Source: Tretioscincus oriximinensis
Lineage: Eukaryota; Chordata; Lepidosauria; Squamata; Gymnophthalmidae
Assembly: GCA_022410635.1 (NCBI GenBank)
Contig: JAJVDF010000364.1
Location: 879,216-943,215 of the forward strand
Direction of reading: 5' to 3'
DNA: 64,000 bases
Part shown: one piece after another, positions 43,476 through 55,775 of the stretch
How positions within the stretch are numbered: position 1 is the first letter of the stretch
Layout: every line of letters starts with the position of its first letter
Notes under the pieces: model-generated
Told to the model about the DNA's origin: nothing
What the model saw: only the letters and a program-made list of their open reading frames with translations
Databases searched by the model: none
Program-made: the position numbers and the translations under genes

Positions 43476-46400
43476 AAGTAAATTCCAGAATAAAACAGAT
43501 TGTGGGGAGGGAGCTAACTTCTATGTGAGAGTCCATTGAAAAGGGATGAATTGATATGTGAACTCTGAATTGAAGTGTAGGTCTTGAGTGTAATCATACT
43601 AGGCTTTTTCAAATGGTCTTTTTACAAAATACATCCCTTGTGCACCTAACCAACCAACCCACACCCACCCCGAACAAGTATTACATAATAAAAAGAAAAG
43701 CCTACCACATATTGCTATTACTTCATCCTGAAACCTGAGAACCACTCTGAAACAATTCATGACTACCTCTAGCTGTATTTCTGAGTCCCTGATAAGTTGA
43801 CCTTGAGAAGCCATTTCCACTGACTCTCCTAGTTTCCATCCTGTCCACATCCAAAATGGTTAATTGCAAGAGTCATTCTTTGCTATCTGGGGGAAGGATG
43901 AATAACTGGAGTCTTGGGGATTCAATTAATATTCTTTTTTAATTTTTCATTTCTTTCTTGAGTCTTAGAAATCCTTGCCTTGGGAGCATCCCTAACAAAG
44001 CTTCTGAACATACCCCAGTTGTGCTCCAGAATATCTCATGCACAGCAGTTATGGTTAGGATCTATCTACACAAAAAGTGGTTTCATTTTACAGCCCAACN
44101 GTGTCATTTACTTGGCTTTAGGGAGACGGATAAGAAACATATGGGGAAGAAATAATGCTTTGACACTCTCTATCCACCATTATCCCTTTTGCTTCTTATT
44201 GTATGNGCTGCTGAAGGAAAAACTGAAGTGTTGGCAATTCTCCAGGAAATGAATGTCAACATTTCCCTTAGAGCAAAGANTACAGGATGGATTCTGTGAG
44301 CACCCAACTTGGATATGGTGGTTTGAAGTATTTTATGTAGAAGACACATCTTCAAACTACTTTTGAAATGTTCAGAAGAGCTGATGGAGCATTCTGGGGT
44401 CCTCACAAACACGTGTTTAGATGTTTCCCCTCTATGATAAGAAAATGTCCTACTTGTCTAAATGAGGCACAACAGGGGCACTTAGTCAGAGCACAGGGAG
44501 CAGTTTCTCACCATTTTCTAACAGTTCAGAATTTGTCCTTTTCATTTTCTTTACTGGATGTTTCTATTTAAGCTTAATGTATGCAAAATTGAATAAGTGC
44601 AGTGGAGTGAATTTTCATGTAGGAGTACATCCAAGACCATGTGTGGCCAGGAAAACTGACAGACTGAGAAGAGGGCAGCAAAGTTTGACCAATATGAAAC
44701 AACCTTGATAAAGAGACAAGCAGAAGAACTTATGACTTGAGGTTACATAAGCAAATATGCATCATGGATGGGGAGAGTAAAGGATTTCACATTCTCGAGC
44801 TTTTCCACAATTGTCATTACAGTAGGCAAAAAAAGGATCCTACGGACCTTTCTCCCACAAGCTGTTGGAGTGTAAGAAAATCCCCTCTACTAATTATCAG
44901 GCAATGCCAACGTGCTAGTGCAATGTAGACTAGGCAAAGATATCTAAAATAGCATCCTGTTCTAGACAATGGGCATATTAGGAAGTGGCATATAGGACCA
45001 TGGATGTGTGAAGATGGAATGCCTCAATGGTCCAGTAAACCACAGGCGCTATAAGGTAGACTGCTGGAATGCCTTTCCAACTCTCAAAGCTATGAAGGAC
45101 AGAAGTTTTCTGTCTTGGCCTTTAGGGCATTTTGAAAATCTGCATAATGGCTCCAGTTACCAGAAGCTTTGGAGCCAGTGCAAGGGTTGAATATCCCAAT
45201 ACTGGTGAACCTGTTCCACACTAGAAGCAATCTACCTCGGCCAGTGAGCAGAGATTGCCTACTCCAGATAGATGCATTCTAATTTGATCCAGATTTGTGT
45301 GTGTGTGTGTATAAATGGTCTGTGAGTGCTTTGTAATACAAGGAATCATGCACCTGATTTGATTACATTAGTCTCCCAATGTACGTCTTAAATAATGGTA
45401 GCTTTCATAAAACTGCACAGAACGTACACTCATCATACAAAGTTCCAATGGTTTTGACATATTATTGCCTGCATAAATAGCGTGGCTTCCAGTCATGCGT
45501 GACAGCTCATTTGAGAAGACAGAAGTTGGCACTTAATTTAGATAATGGACCAAGGCATTTCAAAATATTTTTACAGGACATGGTGTATGATTTTAATAAA
45601 TTTTTAAAAATGATATCACAGTCAGAAATCATTAACTCATTTATGCAATTCCTTTACATTAATAAATGCAGTTTATTTCATTTCAAAGTGTCCTGGAACA
45701 GAATGAGATCCCATCTTCTATAAGGCTTTAATGTAGAGTTAGCACGTGAGCTAAGCATAAGAAACAATTATGGAAGTAGATCAGAGCAGTTCAGTGGATC
45801 GTGGCATACAGTCAGAAAATCAGGATGGATGGATAAGGCTTGATTAAAAATCTTTCTTTGATGTCCTTAAAATATGAACCAACAGTGTGCACTTGGAAAA
45901 TGATTCCTTCCTCACTGTTTTCAATTAGATGATTTCTTTTTGAAGGCATACAAACAAACATTTTTCCAATATTAAATCAAATGTGTCTATAGTAAAATCT
46001 CACCAAAAGGTAAGCTTGCATGCTAAATGTACAGTACTTTCAAAGGAATCTGCATTTTCACAGAATGTACTAATTCACAGAGGTCAGAGTTCTAGATATG
46101 GGCAAGAGGATATTACCTAAGCTTTCATCTTATAGAGAGAGTAAAACATGTCTGGGGTCACAGGAATACTAGTGATCTTAGTTCTATACTATTCAGGTAC
46201 TGTTCAGTGCTGAAGAAATGGACTAAATCAGTATTTGATTGAGATTATATAAATAGTGTAAATACCCAGTGGAATTACACTATGAAACAATTCTGAATGC
46301 TAAGGTAACAATTACTGGGTTAATTTCATCCACTCATGTTTTTGTATTTCTATAATGTTTTTTATATTCTGTTTAAAAGTTAACAATATCAATGGAGTCT

Positions 46401-46480
46401 GGTGTAGTTAATTGTTAATAATGTAACCCCATGCTATTTTGGAGCAGCGTCTGAAACTTTCACAAACAAGCCAGATCTGC
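43476..46480. other. 3 kb unassigned stretch
   Basis: A (GT)n run lies at 45296-45312. No gene, RNA or repeat family was recognised, and frames are under 95 codons. Confidence 0.4.
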
Positions 46481-46541
46481 TTTTACCCGATTTAATCATC
46501 TTTAGTAGAAGTGTACTAACTTGATCTATTTCAGGCCCTGA
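46481..46541 (+). repeat. Short dispersed repeat Z, copy 2
   Basis: 'acccgatttaatcatcttta', 'gtagaagtgtactaacttga' and 'tctatttcaggccctg' match copies at 32117 and 47133. It lies directly beside an inverted family X copy, and a third Z copy lies just beyond that element. Confidence 0.5.
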
Positions 46542-46554
46542 TTGCAGTGCCTCA

Positions 46555-47045
46555 GTAATGTTTGAGGGAGCTTCCCCACGACATGGTTTGCCTCACTATT
46601 TCTTTTAAAANATGTTCGCTACCCACCCTCACCTATTTCAAAGTTTCCACACTGTTCCGACACATTGCTTATCAATCTCATCACAAGACGAGCCCCATAA
46701 GGTACTGTTCCGCTTACTTGACTTCAATCTCCAGCATTCTCTGCAAGCCTTCCTATAATTCCCAAGCATTCTCTGCGAGCCAAGATCAATTAACTGTTAC
46801 ATGCTGCCCCAAAGTATTGTGAGAATTGTCAAGTTCACATTATTGAATGTCCCCACAAAGTTTTCTTTTGGATTTTACAAAATACCTGCTGTTGAATTGC
46901 ACAAATTGTGGACTAGAAATTTAGCAGCAACTGACCTTTTTAGCAGGGGATCACTGTACATGCGTGACCTCATGTGGTGGACTGAAGGTTGCTACCAACT
47001 CAGTAGGAATCGTGCATTAGGATGTGGCCTGAGCAAATGAACTCA
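46555..47045 (-). mobile_element. Mobile family X, copy 5 (inverted)
   Basis: The reverse complement reads 'gttggtagcaaccttcagtc', 'catgaggtcacgcatgtaca', 'gtgatcccctgctaaaaagg' and 'tgctggagattgaagt', collinear with copy 1. A tandem 'cccaagcattctctgcgagc'-like doublet lies at about 46735-46785. Confidence 0.55.
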
Positions 47046-47132
47046 TATGATGTATTGATAAATCCAGAGTTTTTTTTTAAATTCCTTTTTGCATATTGTT
47101 TCAAGTACAGTTGTTAAACACTTAAAGACTGG

Positions 47133-47205
47133 TTTGCATTTACCTGATTTAAGCCATTTTGGTAGAAGTGGATTAGCTTGATCTGCTTAGGCCCCATTAT
47201 TACAG
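47133..47205 (+). repeat. Short dispersed repeat Z, copy 3
   Basis: 'tttacctgatttaagccatt' and 'agaagtggattagcttgatc' match the other two Z copies. Z copies 2 and 3 flank the family X element, so Z may be the end sequence of a larger unit. Confidence 0.5.
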
Positions 47206-47587
47206 GGCACATGGACCCATCCAGGTAGAGAATCGCTTCAGATGACTTTGATTCTAGTTAAAAGCTTTGCATTGTCTTTTCTAAAGCATACTTTGTTCCA
47301 CACTAGAACAAAGCACATTTTTTTTAGATCAAAGTGAGATTTCAAATGGGAATCTCATCTTCAGTTAAAGTGCTGTTACCCAAGAATCATGAGAGCTGCT
47401 GTCCATTAACTAGGGTTCCCACATAAAATCTGAGGAAGTGTCTTGGCCTTTTAATGATCATGTGTNGCTTTTAATGATCAATTTCCCACATGCTCTGTCT
47501 GGCCAGCAGGCGGTTCAACATCACTACTGATCAAGCAACCACTCACAGGAAAAACATGATGGTGCTCTCCAGCATAGCCATCTTGGG

Positions 47588-48034
47588 TAGGGCTGCCATA
47601 TTTTGGCAGCCCAAAACCGGGACGGGGGTGGGGATGCGTGCACAGGCACGCGCGCACATACGGATGCTTGTACTGAGACAGGCAGAACCTCTCTTCGGCC
47701 TGTCTCACCACAAACGTCCGTGTGTGCGCANGTGTGTGCGTAGCTGTCCTCCTGTCACAAACCCTGGCATTTTTCCTTTGCTGGAGGCGAGTAGGCGTGC
47801 TAGCAGGTGCGCTAAACCCCGTCTCCAGCATTGGAGCAGCTNCGGCATGCTCCGGGGTTCCTTCCAGGATCCCGGAAAGCGTTGCTTTGCCTTTAAAATC
47901 CCGGCTTTTTACATTCCCCGATGCAGCATCGGGGAATGTAAAAAGCCGGGATTTTGTCTTAAAACCCGGAGGGGACTATATTTTAGTCCCCAAACCAGGA
48001 TTGTCCCACTTTCCCGGGACGTATGGCAACCCTA
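47588..48034. mobile_element. GC-rich double-hairpin hAT-like MITE
   Basis: Termini TAGGGCTGCCATA and reverse-complement TAGGGTTGCCATA are flanked by octamers atcttggg and atcttgga (7 of 8). Two large internal hairpins are present. One is at ~47640-47740, with arms of the 'cgcgcacatacgga' / 'cgcgcacacacgga' type closing on GAGACAGGC. The other is a perfect 30 bp palindrome pair, 47895-47924 and 47926-47955, around one A. The element is far more GC- and CpG-rich than its surroundings. Frames across it (up to 181 codons) have no recognised domain. Confidence 0.7.
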
Positions 48035-48393
48035 ATCTTGGAGGGCAGGCTGACCCAGGAAGGAAAAAGGACTGTTTCGTCCCACCGGGGTCCAGTGTGC
48101 TTAGGGGAGTGGTAGTGGCTTCTTTCCACAGCATCAGTTTGGGAGTAATGGTGGCATCACCACAAACAACTACCAGAAACTGATTTTGAAGTGGCGTTAN
48201 GCTGCAGGCACACAAGGTTCTCCTACCATGATTGTAGTAACTTCATGATGTCTTCATGCCACATGTTTTTGCATGTCTTTTGCCCCAAAATATTCGTTAG
48301 CTGATATTCTACAAAATTACTATGCCTGCAGCTGGGGAGGCAAAAAGCCTTCCTGTGTAACTCTCCATAATGGGATTGTGCCAGGAAGAATTA

Positions 48394-48535
48394 TTGGCTG
48401 AACATGCTCAGTATTTACTTCCTGCTTAGTCGTCTTGCATGGCAGTGCAGAATCCTTAGTTGAGCAGGCTCAGTATTTACTTCTTGGTTAGTTGTCTCAC
48501 TGATTCAACACAGATTTATAGGTATATGTGTTTCT
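48394..48535 (+). repeat. Dispersed repeat V, copy 1, with internal doublet
   Basis: 'gctgaacatgctcagtattt' and 'gttgagcaggctcagtattt' are two ~75 bp-spaced versions of one unit, each ending 'ttagttgtc' or similar. The same doublet occurs at 60188-60310. Confidence 0.55.
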
Positions 48536-49329
48536 CTCATTATTTTTATCCCCCGTGTTCCTGCAGCTTAGTGCAGGAAAAAATGGCTGTCTGAGCAATA
48601 ATAGTTTGGGGCCAGAGGATCTAAATTCTGGGTCCTTTGAACTGCAACTTCACCCTTCTGGCAGCTATATAATAAATTAGTTTTGTGCTGAGCCAAGAAA
48701 ACCAAACAAGATTTTGGCTTCTTTCTTAGTCAGGGAAGAGGCAAGTGAACTATTATCTCATTACTTTGCACAAATGAGGGAGACTTTGCATCAAAGCCCT
48801 GTTATTAAGGCCATTTTTTTTGTATTCCTCAACTAATTTCTTCCAGACCTGAAACCAGAATATTATAAACTCGTGAGATTTAATGTCAATTAAGCATTGA
48901 CAGCAGTTACAACACCATCTTAGACAACCAGCTAATTTAAATATTAATTTTACTTTGTTTCATTGCTTCATCACCTAGGGGAGTGTAGTGAAAAATGTTT
49001 CCTGACTACAAGCAAAACTAAAGAAGTTTAAAGCAAATTATATACATTGCATTTCTGTTGCAGGGGAAGATGAAGGGAAGAATTTAAAGCAAGTATTGCT
49101 GACTTTCATTGACTTGAGAATTATATTTACAAGTGGCCTATATATATTTATTTCATGAAAAGATGCTTCTAGGAGGCAAAAATTGTACTTCCTTACTATC
49201 TCTAAGTCTCTTTATGCANTGAGCCTTATTTCTGGACAAATCTTGTAATATGAGCCTTTTGTCTGCATATTAGTGCAGACCATGGCAGATTGCAAATTCC
49301 AATAACAACCTATGAAGGTAGGAGCTAAG
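48536..49329. other. Unassigned non-coding stretch
   Basis: No gene or repeat was recognised. Confidence 0.4.
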
Positions 49330-49740
49330 GCTGGGTTACCATGCAGAATTTTTACTACTATAGTCTCTACATCAGGCTGAATCGGCCCCACTTGCTAAAA
49401 AGGCCTGGAGTTCCTGTTTTTCTGACAGCTGCTTTTTTCCACCTTCATCTTGAGCTACTGNGCAAATCTGCTAAAAAGCCTTCACGGGCCTTCCATTGTG
49501 AGAGAATGGTAAATATCACGAGACTTCAAAGCTAGATGTAAAATTTCATTGGACCTCAGCTCACAGAGAATTCTNGGAATTGTAGTAAGACAAGTGCAGC
49601 AATGCATGGGATAAGAATATAAGGAACATGCATGGGATAAGAATATAAGGAAATGTAACTAGAAAACAGGAATCAAGAATTGGTAAGTGGGGAGGCAATC
49701 ACAAATGGATTTAGAGTAAATTCTGGAATAAAATAGAAGG
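49330..49740 (+). mobile_element. Mobile family X, copy 6
   Basis: 'cccacttgctaaaaaggcct', 'gagacttcaaagctagatgt' and 'caagtgcagcaatgcatggg' match other copies. A 27-base unit (CATGCATGGGATAAGAATAT...) is tandemly doubled at ~49600-49650. Confidence 0.5.
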
Positions 49741-50444
49741 TGATAAGGTGGTGGGTGGGTCAGTTCTTAAAAATCCTCAAGAAATTTTCAAATTCATAAA
49801 TACTGTAATGTTTCATTGTGCCAGCTGGAAAAAGAAAGTTCCATTGGGAGGCATTTCACTTTAAATACTTCCCAAAGCCACAAGAATTATTGCCAAACAA
49901 TGGAATTTCATTCCAAGTGTTTCAGAGTTTCTCATAAATAGACAAATCAGCAGTACTATTGGTCAATATTACAACAACATCAAAATTTAGAAGTGCCTGA
50001 AATTAGAACTCTAAAAGTATCAAACGTTTGAACTGAATTGTAGCTTTAACACACACCACATACACACATCCAAACCTCTGTGGGATATTATTACTCTTTA
50101 GTAGTAACTTGTGAATATGAGAATCACAGATATCTAAACTGCACACAATTGTCTGGTTGTTGATACACAAAAATCAAATATTAAGACCACAAATAATGAG
50201 GGATCCCGCTATATGTTTAATATCTTGGTTACCAAATCAGGCCAATCCATATAAATTTTTCATGATACTTCTAGGTTCATATACAATTGTAAGAAGGTGG
50301 ATGTCATGAAGCAGTAATAACCATCTTAGCTACTGAGAGCTCATCAAGGTTATAGTAGTCTAGTCAAGTCAGTTTATGGAAGCCACAAGTAGCACAGGTA
50401 GAAATGTTTTGCAAGAAGTATAATGGAATTGTGTCAACATATTC

Positions 50445-50534
50445 TTTTAATCCATCTTCAGTCCTGAAGAATTGGACTAAACCAGTTTTTTTCCTGCTTT
50501 AATCCAGTTCTTCAGGACTGAAGATGGATTAAAA
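50445..50534. repeat. Palindromic family Y, best copy
   Basis: The ~41 bp arm 50445-50485 and its inverse 50493-50534 differ at only a few positions ('aatccatcttcagtcctgaa' on the left, 'tcaggactgaagatggatta' on the right) with a ~7 base loop. Related copies lie at 24125, 38085 and 55690. Confidence 0.8.
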
Positions 50535-50591
50535 TTATGTAATAGATCAGCACCCCGTGACAGAACTGTGTATCTTGCAATATGGGAATGA

Positions 50592-50783
50592 CTGAAGCTC
50601 AGTAGTAGAGCAGACTGCTTGGAAAGCTGAAGGTCACAGGTTTGTTCTTTATCAGAAGTAGACAATGACAAACCACTTCTGTATCTCTGTTAAGAAAACT
50701 GCATTGAGGTGCCCATGGAAATGTCCCTGCTATTAAGGCTTGGTCACAACAAGAACCTTCAGGCATGGGGCAGAGTACAAGTA

Positions 50784-50822
<39 letters not shown>

Positions 50823-50823
50823 A
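50592..50823 (+). mobile_element. tRNA-headed SINE with L2-type tail
   Basis: The head 'aagctcagtagtagagcaga' (A box) and 'aaggtcacaggtttgttctt' (B-box region) look tRNA-derived. The 3' end 'ttcaggcatggggcagagta' plus (AAAT)11 is the L2 tail. This is a different SINE family from those with the Bov-B-like tail. Confidence 0.65.
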
Positions 50824-51853
50824 ATCAACAACAATAATAATAACCATATATTTTGCTATTAGCATGTTAAGGAATAATTATACTGTATATAAGGATTATT
50901 TATCATTAAAAAGTCTTATTCCGTTACAGTCACTCTATTGGGAGCCTCATAATGGCTGTAAGGAAGGAAGTGCAGAGGTAGGGAAGGATGTATGGAGGTA
51001 GGGAAGAAAGTGCAGTGGTAGAGAAGGAGCCCCAACCTATCCTCCTCTTTTCATCTACATGCCACTTTAAAATATTAAGCCAAGAAACTCATAAAATAAG
51101 GTAAAAAGTAACAAATGATACTTTATCACAACTTTCCCATGACATCTATTTTGTGGCAGTGGCCAGAAAAGGTTATTGTTTCTCTGACGTGTGATGGCAC
51201 CTCTTCTGACTCCTGAAGATAATGCTTTCCTGCCATCTTTCTGACCTCCCTCCATAGAACTGAAACCTGCCATACACTCTGCAAGCCTCTTAGAAAGCGC
51301 CATAATTTTAGACAGTCACGCTCTGTTTGAGGATGACATTAAAAAGACACACAGAACCTGTTTCTTGGCATTGTCACCAGCTGCCTGTTTCTTTCAAGGA
51401 ACAAGGCACAGAGCTGTTACATAGTGTAGGAGTGTTTCTCACAATATTTGTTTTTCCCACTTATTAGTACTGCTTGGGAAGACATCCTTGTAGACATCTC
51501 TGCTTAATTAATGAAGCGCTTTGAGGTTAGGTTTGCTCTGTACTCAGTCCCAAATCCAGGGAACCTAATTTGTACGTTGTGCAAATTGCTAATTACCAAG
51601 TTATGCTTTGGGAAACGGAATGCCTGTCAACATTTGTGAACCAGAGACACAGAGCATGGCTGCACCTAAGTTTTGATCCATCTTTGATCAAGAGAAGAAA
51701 AACACATCAGCAAGACGAGAAACTGCTTCCCTCCCAAAATTAGTTGCTGTATTTCCACATTATCTAACTTAAAATGTATTTTCCAAAAAGTGGATAAAAT
51801 CCAGTTAGCAAACTTAAAAATATACTAAAACTTTTGGGTATGTCCTTTGAAGT
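50824..51853. other. Unassigned non-coding stretch
   Basis: A short tandem (about 50960-51030) repeats 'ggtagggaag'-type units three times. Nothing else was recognised. Confidence 0.4.
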
Positions 51854-52051
51854 TGGCTGACCAGATGACCCCTTTTTTGGGGTGTGTGTGTGTTGAAAAC
51901 CCAGTTTTGGGGTGTCTCCCAGTTTTTTTCTGAGGAAATGTTTTTGAAATTTTTTTTTATTTTTTTATATTTTTTGTCCTCAGAAAAAACAGGAGGCACC
52001 CCCAAAAATGGATTTTCAACCCCGTAAAAAAGGGTTCATCTGGTCAGCCTA
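51854..52051. mobile_element. Foldback hAT-like MITE, compact copy 3
   Basis: Ends are TGGCTGACCAGATGACCCCT and reverse-complement TAGGCTGACCAGATGAACCC. Octamer flanks tttgaagt (51846-51853) and tttaaagt (52052-52059) match at 7 of 8. The arms are long with a T-rich centre. Confidence 0.8.
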
Positions 52052-52059
52052 TTTAAAGT

Positions 52060-52827
52060 CATTTTAGAAAGTTGGACTCTGGGATAAAAACAAAACAAAA
52101 CCAGAATAAAAATAAAACTAGTGGCTGCCAGAAAGGGATGACAGTAGTATCACATTGATTTGAATGGACAGAACAAAAAGGATGCTTCTTCATGATGGAT
52201 TAAGGCAGGGCCCAATTTTGAATGTGTGATGCCCCTGTGCAGCCATTTAAACACACACACAGACACTTTCTCTATCTCTGTTCATGCCCACCCAGCCCCT
52301 GGCACATAAGATGCACCCCATTTCGCCCCATTTTAAAGGGAAAAAACGCATCCTATATGCCAGCAAACATGGGTATATTTTGCTGTCCTGTGCAGCTACA
52401 CATGTTGCACGTGCCTAAATACGGTCCTTAATAAAGGTGATCTTTGAGGACCCCTAAAAGGCTTCTCAGTTATTATGAAGAAAGAACCAAGTCAATAATA
52501 TTTTAAGTGGCTTTCTACATCTACATTCTTAACCGGCTTCTGTTCACCTTTAAGCCCCATTCTCATTGCAAGNAATAACCTGCTTTGGATGGGAAAGTAA
52601 TGAAATTTGAATTGAATCCTGTTTCTTTTCTTTCCCCCTAAACTAGACTTTCCAGCCCCAATGGAACAAAAAAGAGGCTTATTTATTAGTGGAAACACTC
52701 ATATATAATATGGGGAAAGGGAAGGCCAGGCACATGCTTTGGCCAATAGCCAACTGGGTTTCTAAGAGGTGTATAATGGAGAGGGTTCCTCTTCCACCCT
52801 TTTGTTCGTCCCTTCATGCATACAACC
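52060..52827. other. Unassigned non-coding stretch
   Basis: No supported feature was seen. Confidence 0.4.
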
Positions 52828-53072
52828 TTTATTTATTTATTTTCATTTTTATACCGCCTTATACCCATAGGTCTCAGGGCAGTTAACAATAAAATAATAA
52901 TTTTATCACATTAAAAACAGCCATACCTAAAAATGTGGGGGAGACAGTAGTTTTCTCAGCCAAAGACCAGGCCAAAGAGGTGCATCTTCAAGCGTTTTCT
53001 GAAAGTGCCCAGAGATGTTGATTGATGCACCTCGAGAGGGAGCCCACTCCATTGCCTGGGGGCTGCTACATG
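52828..53072 (-). mobile_element. L2-type LINE 3' end
   Basis: The plus strand shows (TTTA)n, 'taccgccttatacccatagg', 'tctcagggcagttaacaata', then inverse codons 'gaccaggccaaagaggtgca' and 'gatgcacctcgagagggagc'. Confidence 0.8.
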
Positions 53073-53137
53073 AACACACAAGCACCTAAGCAAAGTGATT
53101 AGTTATTTACTTTCCTCATTATTTCTCTTTTAATTGA

Positions 53138-53281
53138 CTGAATATTCCAACAATAGTTTATTCCGGGATAAATGGCGTTTACTGCGGGACAACTGCTCAA
53201 CAACGCTTAANCCATGTGCTGTAGTCTTCCTCGTCTCACTCCGATCGAGGTAGAAGTATGCTGTGTGCATGCAGCCATTAT
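53138..53281 (-). mobile_element. Mobile family W, copy 2
   Basis: 'caacaatagtttattccggg', 'ggcgtttactgcgggacaac' and 'gctgtgtgcatgcagcc' align with 41978-42122. Same orientation, about 85 percent similar by eye. Confidence 0.55.
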
Positions 53282-53833
53282 TCCACTTCTCTCCTCTTGA
53301 GCCTCTTAGGCAGGTGACAATTTTAAACATTTGGTGTACACTTACTGTCATTTCTCAGACAAACTTTCCATATAGATGTGCCCCAGCACATTTAGTTCCT
53401 ATGCATAACTTATTAAATAGATCATAGCAGCGACTGCATTGTTTACCTCACTTAAAAGTTCTTTTTTGCCATAATCCTTTATTGACGTAGAGCTATTTGA
53501 ATCAGACTTTTATTTTCCAGATGATATACCTCAAGTATTTCCTTGCCAGAACATAAGGTTTGCTTCTTGGTACNGCAGAGTGACAAATTTCTGGCAAACT
53601 TTGAAGCTTTCTCATTTGTTGTTTCAAGGATGTAAGCAGTACATGCAAGGTTTGTAAAGTTTACCAATACGGAAGAATAAAGAATTCAAAAGCAAGGAAA
53701 TCATCAGGAAGCATGTAAAAAAGAACTGTGAAAATCTTTATATAAGTCTGGAAAGAGTCACAATTGGGCCTCATTGATTGATACATTAGTACAGGTCAGT
53801 AAGACCCTGTCCACAGTTGGTACATATTACCCA

Positions 53834-54235
53834 CAGTGGCAGCTGATGCACTTTGAAATTGGGGAGGTTGTGTGTGCAGGAGCAGTGCTCTCCTAACGTC
53901 ACTGAGACTGGAGAAAGCTTCCTTCTTCCAGCTTTAGCAACNTTAGCAAAGGGGCTGGGAGGTCCATTCAAGCACTTACCAGTCTCTCTCCAAGTCTGCA
54001 GGTTGAATGCCAATACAAAATGGGACCTCAACAGAGACTGAGAGAAAGACTGTAGCCCCTCCCGGGCAGGCATCCCATTGGTTCTAGGATTGGCAACCCC
54101 TTTCATTAATAAAAAAGCTGCCTAGAGCTTTTTGATTTGCTGACAGCTCCTCTATGTAGGCCTACAATTGGCCAATGGTTCTCCATTATTTTCTATGGAA
54201 ATTTTATCATTGATTTTAATCTCTGAGTGTTTGCC
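53834..54235 (+). mobile_element. hAT-like element, copy 1, right end missing
   Basis: Starts CAGTGGCAGCTGATGCACTT and aligns with 63597-63949 through 'attcaagcacttaccagtct', 'gactgtagcccctcccgggc' and 'gattttaatctctgagtgtt'. After that the terminal repeat seen in the other copy is absent. Confidence 0.6.
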
Positions 54236-54513
54236 CACACAGGATGGAGTGTGATTCAGACCAGGGAGTTGTGATCAGGGTGAATCGTAGTCCTTAACAT
54301 CAGGGGCCTGCAGAAGCAATCTTGCTGTTTCCAGTTGCAAAGAGGTTCATTCCAGTGACAGAACAAAGTGTGGTTCTGAGGCAGCAATGTTCATTCCTAG
54401 CTCTTCAGAGTCCTCACAATTTGGTCCTGAAACTTGTGTCAGTGCTATTATGCTGAGAGCAGTATTCCATATTATGCCATATCNTGATATGGACTAATAG
54501 ACTTTGCCAAATA

Positions 54514-54798
54514 GAGCAGGCGCGGATGGCTCACTCACTTAGGAAACCATCTCTCAGCTGGGAGATGGGGTTTCGAAGCCCTGTGTGGGACGTGGGGAGG
54601 GGTGAGCACCTTCCACTAGCCTGTAGCTCTAGCCAACCCAACTATCTGAAAGCAAGAAATGCAAGAAATTGTAACTGACCGCAAGTAGATACATAGGAAC
54701 CACAATAGCCTGGTGGGGAAACATACCCTTGTAAGCCGCTTTGAGTCCCTTTGTAAGGTGAGAAAAGTGGAGTATAAGAACCCTGTTCTTCTTCTTCT
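54514..54798 (+). mobile_element. Full-length tRNA-derived SINE
   Basis: GCAGGCGCGGATGGCTCACT (A box region), 'ggggtttcgaagccctgtg' (B box), 'ggaaccacaatagcctggtg' and 'gccgctttgagtccctttgt' precede (TTC)n. A ~20 bp deletion removes 'agaatgtaagccttcgggc' from the body. Confidence 0.88.
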
Positions 54799-55684
54799 AA
54801 TTCAGCCTAGCTCTCCCACTATGGGAAAACTGTAGCCAGAACGTGATCAGTCCAAATTGGGAGCAACTGCACCTGTGTCGGTTTTGTGGGTGAACTCCAT
54901 TCCAGCAATGTGAGACTTTGCAAACGATGCATCGCGAAAGCTGTCCCTCTCTGGATTATGAGGGAACTGCATGTGCCCAGTACAACGCTGCACAGCTTTC
55001 ACTCACATTTTTTCCCCTCATAAGAACTTGGCCTCAGCTGAAAAACATAGATGCATTTAGGGTAAATGCTATTTGCCGGCATGTCTTCTTATAAGTTTGG
55101 AATTGCGAGTACAAACTGCTGTACAAGACCATATAGTTTTTCTCAAGTTCTTATAATCTTTCCTGAAAATTGCTCCTGTGAGTTATTTGGGGAAAACTGC
55201 CGACACGTTTNTCCTCAGAGATGACTTCAGACCACTCCTTTGGAGACGCAAATAATTTCAAGGGAAGAGCAAGATAAGGAACTTCNATGGAAAGAAATTC
55301 AGTGCTGGAGAAATGAATTATATTTGTTACTGCTCTGCTTGCCAGGTAGAAGACATATCAAAAGTAACAGCTTAGAAGTCCTTTCACTAAGAATAAATTT
55401 ATGCAATCCTCAAATCTTGATGTTTTACTTAAAACACTACCAAACAGAAGCTGGAACCACAAAAAATTGTCAAGAAACCTGTAACACGAGTGCACAAAAA
55501 GCAGTGTTGGTTGATAGAGGGTGTATAGCATAGAACCTATCCAAATCCTTCAATATCTAGGGGCACTCCTGGATGTCCGCCCTTTTTGATATGGCACCAT
55601 TGCATCTATGCAGAAAATATGCTTGCCAATTAAGTTAGTGAAAAGATCAACCCAAGCCACAGAATGGCAACTTTGCAGGGCCTC
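54799..55684. other. Mostly unassigned stretch
   Basis: Near 55010-55035, 'cctcataagaacttggcctc' matches the inverted end of the 1073-1719 element. An 'acgatgcatcgcgaaagctg' dyad lies upstream at 54924. Nothing else was recognised. Confidence 0.4.
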
Positions 55685-55689
55685 AATGG

Positions 55690-55775
55690 GCTGTTCTTAA
55701 ATCATCATTAGTCTTGAAAAATGAGATTAATCCAGGAAAAACAACCCACAGTTCTTCAGGGTTGGATTAAAAGTA
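55690..55775. repeat. Palindromic family Y, degraded copy
   Basis: 'aatcatcattagtcttgaaa' and 'cagttcttcagggttggatt' followed by 'aaaagtatgt' correspond to the two arms of the 50445 palindrome, with many changes. Confidence 0.45.

Noticed and set aside
47490..48183. Overlapping 153- and 181-codon frames
   Set aside because: They lie across a hairpin-forming MITE, contain Ns and show no protein family features.
50740..50823. CRISPR-like or satellite array from regular AAAT units
   Set aside because: It is a simple (AAAT)n LINE-type tail with no spacers. No CRISPR array is expected or seen.
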